This document shows positions 23,736 to 32,900 of a stretch of DNA of 64,000 bases, one piece after another. The DNA is from Punica granatum (taxonomy: Eukaryota > Streptophyta > Magnoliopsida > Myrtales > Lythraceae). A program made the translations under genes and the position numbers. The notes below the pieces were generated by a model that did not search any database, was not told where the DNA came from, and saw only the letters and a list, made by a program, of their open reading frames with translations. How positions within the stretch are numbered: position 1 is the first letter of the stretch; each line of letters opens with the position of its first letter. Location of the stretch: contig NC_045130.1 of NCBI RefSeq assembly GCF_007655135.1, positions 31,058,605 through 31,122,604 on the forward strand, read 5' to 3'.

Positions 23736-25600
23736 TTAGAACTCCTTTTCCATAGCATCTCTCCGATGTGGATCCTTTTGTGCTTTAGAGAAGGTACAGG
23801 GTTCCTGTAGATCAGTAGAAACAGAGAAGGCAGCTGGATGCCGAGATATGAAAAAACGAGGAGCAGGAAGAGTCCCATCACGAGACCTAGTTACCATAGA
23901 ATGAGTCCTCTGAGGAGCAGGATTATTAGCCTGAGCAATCCGTGCAGAGTTCGTAGAATCATCAAACTGATTGATGACTCGAGAAGCCGGAGATGTAACA
24001 CCACCATCATGTCCAGGAGAATCTGCAAGTTCAGGAGAGCCAATATTTCTAGGAGGATCACCTTTATTGTTAGTGGACATAAGTACGGGAAACACTGGAA
24101 GAGGAATGTGAGATAAAGATGTGTCTGTAGAAGAGGTATTATTTGGGGATAATAATGGCGTACCTGGAGCATGTATGGGTGAAAGAGGAGTCTGTCTGCA
24201 ACCTGCCGGGACAGATGACCCAGAACGATATGGGAAGGACTGCTAATCAAAAATCACCTGGGAGGATATAAACATACGACCAGATACTGGATCTAGACAT
24301 TGATATCCCTGATAATGAGTGGGATAACCAAGGAAAACACAAGGGACAGACCGAGGCTCCTATTTATGATGAATATAGGGACGTAGATAAGGAAAGCAAA
24401 GACACCGGAAAACCTTTAAGGTAGAGTAATTAGGAGGTCGTGCATAGACAAGCTCAAATGGAGACTTAAACTTAAGTGATTTAACACGAAGACGATTAAT
24501 GAGATAAATTGCAGTTTCAAAGGCATAATTCCAGAATTTTGGAGGTAAAGAGGCATGAAAGAGCAAGGTAAGTCCCATTTCAACAATGTGTCGATGCTTA
24601 CGTTCTGCAGAGCCATTTTGCTGAGGGACGTGGGGACACGAGATACGATGGAATATGCCATTGTTCTGAAGTTCAGCTTGAAAGGCATGAGAGAGAAATT
24701 CCTTAGTTCCATCAGACTGTAGGAATTTGATTTTGCGATCAAATAGATTTTCGACCTGTAAGCGAAAAGCATGAAAGATAGACAGGGCTTCGGAGCGGGA
24801 TTTCATCATATAGAGCCATGAGAATTTGCTATAGTCATCAAGAAAGTGAATATAAGATTGATATCTAGTATGAGAAGTAATAGGTGTAGGCCCCCAGATA
24901 TCAATATGATTGAGTTCAAGAAAGACATTGCTTTTATTATGAGTAAGCGGAAAAGAGCGGTTCACAATTTTCCCTTGTTGACAAGCGAAACATATATGAC
25001 CACTATCATCATTATTCAATGAAACAGACGCAGGTAAAGTACGACGAACAATAGGAAAAGAAGGATGTCCAAGACGTTGATGCCACAATGTAGCAGACTT
25101 GGAGGTAGTAAGGAGAGCATGTGGAACACGAGTACATCTGTCTTCCGGTTGGAAACAGTACAGGCCATCTTTAACTGGTCCCCGCATTAGCTCCCGATGC
25201 GTGCGAAGGTCCTTTACAACAAAGAAATTAAGATGAAGTTCAAAGAAGCAAGTATTGTCTCGAGTGAATTTAGAAATGGAGAGTAAATTTTTAGAAATTT
25301 TAGGACAGTGAAGAATATTTTTCATGTGTAGAGGACGAATATAGGATGGAAAATAAGAAGAACCCGTGGTTACTACGGGTATAGATTCACCATCTCCCAA
25401 GAACAGCTGGCTCGATGTTGGATAATCATCCTGAACATGCAGATTTGCCAGGTCAGTGCTGATGTGATGACTGGCTCCGGAGTCAATATACCAGTTGAGA
25501 TCACGGATTCCTGCAGAAGAAGCTTGGGCAAAATGAGCCTGCCCATCACGAGTCTGACAAAAAAGAGCAGAATGTCCAACACGGTTACAAATCTGACCAA
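23736..25600 (-). pseudogene. Outer Copia protease and integrase region, several stops
   Basis: The protease motif WYIDSGASHH lies near 25490. The GAG-pre-integrase zinc part (LWHQRLGHPS ... CFACQQGK) and the integrase catalytic triad follow: D in NHIDIWGP, D in LQSDGTKEF, E in QNGSAERKHRHIVE. The frame continues to 23736, but single stop codons at about 23736, 24243 and 24360 divide it. It cannot give a full polyprotein. Confidence 0.88.
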
Positions 25601-25608
25601 TCAGATTA

Positions 25609-26445
25609 TTAATAGGAGCAGCTGAAGGCCCGGTGGCTGGCCCGGTGCCATATGGAGGCCCATGAAGAGATGGGCCGGGTTGGATGTTCTGCCCTATAAC
25701 CGGTGGGCTGGAGAAGTACGAATACTAGGCCGGGTTGCGAGTCGGTTATGAAATTGACCCGATTGCCATCCGCGTCCTCCTCCTCCTCCATTTCCTGCAA
25801 AACTAGGGTTTCCCCATTGACAAAATTTAGTCCTCCAAAATTAGTGTTTTCGCCTCCCTTGTTCTTCCCTTTTCCTCCATTGTTCTTGTTCTTTCCACCC
25901 TTGAAATTACCACGTCCCTTTCCTCCATTTCCGTCGGAGTAATGCACTTCGACAGGCGATGGTCCGAGAAGTCCTGAGATCGGTGCCATGGCCGATTGTG
26001 TCACGGTGGAGGCAGAAAGGCGTCGAGACTCATTATGAAGGAGGAGATTGGTAAGTTCATCGGTTGTCATGGCAGTGAGAGACGGAGAGAGTGCGAGAAC
26101 TAGCGGTTCCCAGTCTAACTCGAGACCTGTTACAATGGCTCGATTAATTTGCTCAGATGATTTTGGTTTTCCGATCTGAGCAAATCTTGTTGCTAATTGT
26201 CGCACTGAATTGATGTATTTCGGTACTGTCTTGCCTTCTTTTCGTAGGTCACGCCATTGCTGTTCAAGAAAATCAATCTGAGCTGCTGTCTGTGCAAGAA
26301 ACATAGTCTCGAGTGCGGTCCATGCTTCACGGGAAGTCTTCAGACCGACGATATTGCAGCCAATCTCTTCTGTCACAGCAAGCATAATATAGGTAAGAGC
26401 AAATTTGTCTCTCAATACCCACTGCCTGAAAGCTGGATTGGGAAC
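25609..26445 (-). pseudogene. Outer Copia gag, C-terminal part
   Basis: Reads from FAQIGKPKSSEQ back to VPNPAFRQWVLRDKFALTY at the insertion site, then a Gly/Lys/Asn-rich tail (GGKGRGNFKGGKNKNNGG). The frame shifts relative to protease near 25700-25735. The first residues left of 26446 join the part at 31755-32041 once the inner Copia is disregarded. Confidence 0.85.
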
Positions 26446-26594
26446 TGTGCAAAATAGAAATTGGGAAAAGAAATCGTGTCTTCCAGGAGACACACAACCC
26501 TCTTTATATATTCTACTGTTAATTACACAAAGAATATAAACTCAAGACTATTTACATTTAAATCCCTAAACTATTAATATCTATATATTTAACA
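26446..26594 (-). repeat. 3' LTR of the inner Copia
   Basis: 149 bp direct copy of 31606-31754; TG at one end and CA at the other when read on the minus strand. Confidence 0.92.
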
Positions 26595-26601
26595 CACCCC
26601 C

Positions 26602-29600
26602 TCAAGTTGGAGCATATATATTGTGTATGCCCAGCTTGTTACAAATATAAGATACTCGAGGACCCCTAAGAGCTTTAGTGAAAATATCTGCCAATTGATC
26701 ATTTGAGCTAACAAAGGCGGTCATAATATCCTGAGACTGCAACTTTTCTCTAACAAAGTGACAATCGACCTCGATATGTTTCGTTCTCTCATGTAAAACA
26801 GGGCTCGACGCAATGTGTAGTGCAGCCTGATTATCACAAAATAACTTCATAGGACAAGGTTGTTCTACTCCCAACTCTCCAAGTAATTGTTTCACCCACA
26901 ACAACTCACAAGTGGTTAGAGCCATCGCCCTATATTTAGCTTCGACACTCGATCGAGTAACAACATTTTGCTTCTTACTTTTCCAGGAAATTACGTTTCC
27001 TCCAAACAACACACAGTAACCTATTGTGGATCTTCTATCTGATTTTGAGCCGACCCAATCTGCATCAGTATATCCAACTACTTCATTATGACCTCGATCT
27101 TGATATAGCAATCCTCTACCAGGAGCACCCTTAAGGTATTTCATAATCCGAATTACAGCATTCCAGTGAGTTTCAGTTGGTGAATCTAGGAATTGACTGA
27201 CAACACTCACTGAGAAAGAAATGTCTGGTCTAGTAACTGTGAGGTAGTTCAGCTTACCGACTAGTCTGCGATATCGCCCAACATCGAGAAAGGGTTCTCC
27301 GTCTCCTGGTGCCAACTTGACATTAGGATCCATCGGTGTATCAACTGGCTTACACTCGAGTAATTCTGTTTCCTCTAAGATGTCTAACACATACTTCCTT
27401 TGCGATATGTAAATACCATGCTCAGACTGAGCAACCTCAATCCCAAGAAAATACTTTCAAGGTTCCCAAGTCTTTGGTTTGAAACTGTGAGTGCAAATAA
27501 GCCTTCAGTTGAAAGATGCCAACTACATCATCCCCTGTAATTATGATATCATCAACATATACAACCAGAAAAATATGTCTTCTTTCATAGTGTCTGAAGA
27601 ACACCGAATGATCGAATTGACTTCTCACAAGACTAAACTTTAGAACAGCCGAACTGAAGCGACCAAACCATGGCCGAGGAGACTGTTACTTGCGGAGTTT
27701 ACATACCTTGCCAAAGTACTCCCCCTGAACAATAAACCCAGGTGGTTGCTCCATATAAACTTCATCCTCTAAGTCTCCATGTAGAAAAACATTCTTGATG
27801 TCCAACTGATGTGGCGACCAATGATTAATGGCCGCTAATGACAACAGTAGACGCACAGAAGCCACCTTCGCTACAGGAGAAAAGGTGTCACCATAGTCTA
27901 ATCCAGGAATCTGTGTATAGCCCTTGGCAACTAGACGAGCCTTTAATCGATCAATACGACCATTTGGGGACATCTTCACTGTATACACCCATCGGCACCC
28001 CACAACAGTCTTTCCAGGTGGCAAAGATACAAGGTCCCAAGTGCCATTGGCATGCAAAGCAGACATCTCATCTTCCATTGCTTCCCGCCAACCAGGATGT
28101 GACAATGCCTCTCTAATAGATTTAGGAATAGAAACAGAATCCAAAGAAGAAAGAAATGCAGTATAGGAAGGAGACAGACGACTATAACTGAGAAAGTTAT
28201 ATAGAGGATAAGGATTGACAGTGGAACGGGTACCTTTTCTTTGGGCAATAGGCAAATTTGGTTCTGAGGAAGACATCAATGGTGGATCTGAGACATCAAT
28301 GGGGGTAGAGTCCTCTGGTCTCTCATGAGAGGTCATCTGTACCCTTTCTACCGGCTGTGATTCAATATGAGGTACCTTTTTCCTGCGCTGATAAGTGATC
28401 AACTCACGTGATTCGGTTGGTCGGGAAGTAGAGGGCAGCTCAGGTGTCTCAAACGGAGGAGTGTATGGAATACTAGATGGAGCAATTACATACGGAGAGG
28501 GGAGAGGCAGTGATTCAGAGAGTAATTCAGACTGATTGGGAGACACTGAGAAAAAAGGAGTGGACTCAAAGAATGTGACATCAGCAATCACAAAGAATCG
28601 ATGGTGTTTTGGAGAGTAACATCTATATCCTTTATTCCCACGAGGATATCCCAAGAAAACACACTTCAAAGAGCGAGGAGACAGTTTTGATGAACCTGGG
28701 AGCAATTGGTGGACAAAACAGAGACACCCAAAAATACGTGGGGGCAATGAATAAATTGCATCGCGAGGAAACAAGACTGAGAAAGGGATTTGACCATGGA
28801 GAACACTAGAGGGCATTCTATTGACTAGATAACATGCAGTGAGAAGTGCATCACCCAAGAACTTGACAGGTACGTTCATATGTATTAAGAGAGTGCGTAG
28901 AGTCTCAACAAGATGTCTATTCTTTCGCTCAGCAACTCCATTTTGTTGTGGAGTATAGGCACAAGAGGACTGATGTACCATGCCTCTAGAAGACATATAT
29001 GATTGAAAGGATGATGAGAAATATTCTCGGGCATTATCACTGCGAAGAGTACGAATTGAAATACCAAATTGTGTTTGGATTTAAGCACAAAAGGACACAA
29101 ATGTGGAATATAGGTCGGAGTGATTTTTCAATAAATATACCCATGTCATCCTGGAATAATCGTCAATGAAAGTTACAAAATAACGATAACCTTGATTTGA
29201 AGAAACTGGACAAGGACCCCAAATGTCTGAATGGGCTAAAACAAAAGGAGCACTAACACGTTTGTTGGCTCTATCTGGAAATTGGGCCCTAGTGTGCTTT
29301 CCAAGATGACATGATTGACATTCTAATTGACTGACTTTGGACAAACTCGGAACCATTTGCTTCAGATTAGCTAGAGAAGGATGACCAAGACGACTATGAA
29401 TCTGCTCTGGAGATGCAGCAGCAGTGCAGGCAATAGGTACCTCAGATGTTGCTGGAGTAGTTAGTCGGTAGAGACCTTGAAACTCACGCCCCGTTCCAAT
29501 CGTTCCTCCTGTCCTCGAATCCTGAATTACCACAGATTCCGAGGTAAATGTTACAATGCAATTGAGGTCTTTGGTTAGTTTGCTAATAGATATTAAGTTA

Positions 29601-30895
29601 TAGGGAAACTTAGGAAGATATAGAACGGAAGACAAGGGAATGGAAACAGTAGGTTGAGCCGTGCCAAAGCCACTCACCGAGGCGACAGAGCCATTAGCTA
29701 AAGTGACAGAAGGCAAAGAACTAGAATTATGGAAATAGGATAACAAATTAGAGTTACCAGACATATGATCAGAGGCACCTAAGTCGAGAACCCAGGGGCC
29801 TAGTAGAGAGAATTTGGTGAGACATGCCATTGGTTGACCAGATTGTGCGAAAGAGACAATAGGTTGAGATGCTTGCTGAACTGCCTGATGCTGGAGGAGA
29901 CGAGCAAATTGAGCATATTCCTCAACCGAAATAACTACAGACGAAGACTGTCCAGTTGTTGTCCCCCTGTATGGCGCAGGGTTACCATCAGTATCAATCG
30001 ATGCTTGCGTCTGTGTAGTATTAGCAAACTTAGGAGGAAACCCGTGGAGAGAATAGCACTTATCGCGACTGTGACCACGTCGTCCACAGTAAGTGCAATT
30101 TGGAGGATTCCCTCGGCCCTTTCCACCTTTAGGTCCACGATTTCCCTTTTGGGTATGAGCAACACTGACTGAACTACAGGCTGCAGTAGATGACTTGGAC
30201 TCAGTGACAAGTGCCGCCTTCTCCTCAGGTGCACTTGAAGTTTGGGAGACATCAGTCACCCGAATTAGACGAGCAATCACATCAGCAAGTGGAGGGATAG
30301 ACTCTCCACTAAGAATTTGATGTTGAATAGACTCGTACTCCGTCCCAAGACTTTGCAAGCAGAGAATTGCTTTCATCTTGTCGCATTGTTCCTGTTGCTC
30401 CTTTAAATCAGCAGTGTAGGGCATGATCTCATCAAACTCGGTAAATAATCCTTGAAGTTTGGCCAAGTGTGTGTGCATATCCGTATCTAAAAGCTTCAGC
30501 TGAAATAGATTAGAAAGTACATCATACACCCGGGTGATATCGCGGGTACACACCTCCTTCACACGTGTCCACACTGATTTACATGTCCTATAAGGTCGGA
30601 ACATGGACATTAAAGATGGATCAATGGACTGCCATAGGAGAGTACATAGATATGCATCAGTTTGAACCCAGCTTGCCTTTTTCGACTCTTCAATTTCTGA
30701 AGCTTCTTTGGTGAGATGCTCCTTGTATCCTTGACCCAAAAACCACAACTCAACAGACGCTTTCCAATCAGCAAAATTTTTCCCATTCAACTTGACAGTG
30801 GAAATTACGGGGCTCCCATAGATTGGGGAAACACCCATATTACCATGGGAGGTTGACATAACTTTCCACAGAAAACTCAGCAAATACACGAACAC
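26602..30895 (-). pseudogene. Inner Copia gag-pol polyprotein, three lesions
   Basis: The likely start is ATG 30859 (MSTSHGNMGVSPIYG). Domains in order: gag (TVKLNGKNFADWKASVELW); zinc knuckle CTYCGRRGHSRDKC near 30080; protease with WVLDLGASDHM near 29775; pre-integrase HSRLGHPS; integrase with D in HSDIWGP, D in [10 protein letters not shown] and E in [15 protein letters not shown]; reverse transcriptase with [10 protein letters not shown] and VVYVDDIIITG; RNase H with YTDADWVGS and RTKHIEVDCHFVRE. Lesions: a TAA at 29081-29083 inside integrase; a stop at about 27686 where the SLYGLK segment has been lost; and a one-base frameshift near 27455. The protease active site reads DLGA where DSGA is usual. 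Confidence 0.92.
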
Positions 30896-31605
30896 TCAGA
30901 ATCCAGCAGCAACTGAGACAACAGGGCTCCAATAGAGCAACAGAGCAGCACAAATGCAAATACTCAGCTATACAGCAGAGCACGGTCACAGACGCAGTAG
31001 CAAAACAGCAGAGATGCAGCAGCACAGCGGAGACGCAGCAGCACAGCACAACAGAGATGCAAAGCAACAGAGCAGAGACTCAGCAGCACAGCAGAGACGC
31101 AGCAGCACAGCACAACACAGTACAACACAGCACATACACAGTAGCAGAGGAGCACAGATAAACCCAAAGACCAAATTTGACCAAGAAGCAGTAGAGGAGC
31201 CCCGAGGCAACAGGCTGGATAGAGAGGGCAGCAGCAGCAGGGGAGCAGCGGAATTGGAAGAAGAGCAACAGCGAGTCCAGCAGCAGCAGGGGAGCAGCGG
31301 AATTGGAAGAAGAACAGCAGCGAGTCCGAGACGTGGAGATGAAAACAGTAAGTCCACGAGAGCAGACCTAGACAACAGCAGAACCAAACAGAGACAATTG
31401 GGCAACCACCTGAGACGACTGGGCGACGACCACCTGAGACGAATGGGACCTCACGGATTGGCGACCACTTAAGATGGACTGGGCGACGACCACCTGACAG
31501 AAACGAAACCTCCAGCTCTCTAATCAGAAACAGACGAGACCTCCAGCTCTCCAATCGGAAGATTCAGCTGGGACGATCAATTTTCCCAAACCCTAGCTCT
31601 GATAT
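30896..31605 (-). repeat. CAG-rich tandemly repeated leader of the inner Copia
   Basis: Between the 5' LTR and gag. 30900-31150 is a series of degenerate CAGCAGCACAGC / CAGAGACGCAG units. 31222-31325 holds two copies of a ~51 bp unit (GGGGAGCAGCGGAATTGGAA). 31405-31500 repeats GGGCGACGACCACCTGA. Long frames on both strands here are composition artefacts. Confidence 0.8.
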
Positions 31606-31754
31606 CGTGCAAAATAGAAATTGGGAAAAGAAATCGTGTCCTCTAGGAGACACACAACCCTCTTTATATATTCTACTGTTAATTACACAAAGAATATAAA
31701 CTCAAAATTATTTACATTTAAATCCCTAAACTATTAACATCTATATATTTAACA
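31606..31754 (-). repeat. 5' LTR of the inner Copia
   Basis: 149 bp direct copy of 26446-26594, with one change in the terminal base next to the primer-binding site. Confidence 0.92.
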
Positions 31755-32041
31755 GGAACAAAGATACCATCCCTTGAAATTGTTTTCTCTGGAGCTGGAA
31801 TATCCCCTTCGACATAGCCAAGTAGATCGTAAGTTTCCAGTAGTGCACTCATAATGCCCTGCCAGAAAAAATAATTACTGCCATTTAGCTTAACCAGTAT
31901 GGTGGGGACTGTTGCAGGTAGATGTAGGAGCTGATTGGGATTGATTATTTCGGTGGAAACTGTTGCAGGTAGAGAGTGAGGTTGACTGGAATTGATTGTT
32001 CCAGAGGTAGAATTGGTTAAGGTAGAGATTGAATCAGCCAT
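31755..32041 (-). pseudogene. Outer Copia gag, N-terminal part
   Basis: Starts at ATG 32041 (MADSISTLTNSTSG), with VKLNGSNYFFWQGIMSALLE, the usual Copia gag opening. It is cut by the inner Copia after DGIFVP; the GGAAC duplication marks the break. Confidence 0.88.
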
Positions 32042-32137
32042 TGAAAATGATGGACTCTGATTGAGAATTGAAAGAAAGAAGATTGAAGGATGAGAAAGAA
32101 GAAAATTGATAATGCCCGATCTAGGGCTTTGATACCA

Positions 32138-32303
32138 TAAAGAGATTTAGAATGTTTGGGAGAAATCCAACCTACTGTTCATAGGTTGTGTACTGATATT
32201 TATACTGTAATTGTGTACAAGATTATGAATACAAGTATGGAAAGTGTATCAAATTGATTATACACAATTAATGACTTCTTATCTACGACTATCCTTCCTT
32301 ATA
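32138..32303 (-). repeat. 5' LTR of the outer Copia
   Basis: 166 bp direct copy of 22095-22260, flanked by the second ATTAG. Confidence 0.93.
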
Positions 32304-32786
32304 ATTAGTTTAGCTAATGGATTGAGAGATTGATTTGCAACTGAGTTCTCCCATTTATTGATGGTGATGGCGATGCAAAGCAGCAGAAAAAAAGTTCTAA
32401 TTTTTATCGTGGAATGGGGAACAAACTGGCTGTTATATATTGATTGATTGATTGTTTTAGAGTAGATAGATAGGCAAATCCCTCGACTCTCAACTGCCCC
32501 CACTTTGCCCCATCCTCGGTTTGGGCTCACATTGATTTGTGGGAAGTTGCTAGTTTACATGTTGAAAGCAGTTCAGACTTTTCGGGTTGGCTTGTTGAGC
32601 AAATAATTCTTCAGTCTTGACGTTTTCTGCAATATCTTTTCAATGTGTTGATATCTGTCCAACTAATTGATTAGTAATAATCTTTTCCGTTTTCTTAGTT
32701 GATGCACATGGACTGTCATTTGAATTTGAATGGTTGCTCATGGCTCTAGTTACTTTGTCCTTCATTTTTATGAATCTTTCTCCTTC
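32304..32786 (+). repeat. Right arm of the inverted repeat, second part (NOM1 intron 1)
   Basis: Reverse complement of 21113-21595. It continues the arm interrupted at 22094 by the outer Copia and ends at TCTTTCTCCTTC (32775-32786). Confidence 0.88.
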
Positions 32787-32900
32787 AATTACGCTGTCGA
32801 ACAAGCTTTCTTCGTCAATATGTAAAACTGCAGAACTCATTAATATGATTATTTTGGTTTCATTGGCAGTCTTCCAGTTGAAAGGATTCAGTTGTGCAAA

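Larger units (their letters stand above)
26446..31754 (-). mobile_element. Inner Copia retrotransposon nested in the outer gag
   Basis: 5,309 bp with 149 bp LTRs at 26446-26594 and 31606-31754 and the target duplication GGAAC (26441-26445, 31755-31759). Next to the 5' LTR on the minus strand is ATATCAGAGCTAGGG, a primer-binding site of initiator-Met type. The purine tract TTGAGGGGGTG precedes the 3' LTR. The single gag-pol frame runs from 30859 to 26602 with two stops and one frameshift. The LTR pair differs at only a few positions, so it is younger than many neighbours, and by position younger than the outer Copia. Confidence 0.93.
22095..32303 (-). mobile_element. Outer Copia retrotransposon with TA...TA LTR ends, split by a second Copia
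   Basis: A 10,209 bp span with 166 bp LTRs at 22095-22260 and 32138-32303 and the target duplication ATTAG (22090-22094, 32304-32308). On the minus strand the primer-binding site TGGTATCAAAGCC follows the 5' LTR directly (32125-32137), and the purine tract GCGGGGGAG precedes the 3' LTR. Gag, protease, integrase, reverse transcriptase and RNase H follow in Copia order. Without the nested element it is about 4.9 kb. The LTRs begin TATAAGG and end CTCTTTA (minus strand), so the terminal pair is TA/TA, not TG/CA. Coding is broken by several stops and a frameshift. Confidence 0.93.

Noticed and set aside
30954..31472. 172-codon plus-strand frame and a 196-codon minus-strand frame over the same DNA
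   Set aside because: Both are low-complexity products of the CAG-rich Copia leader; no domain and no start context.
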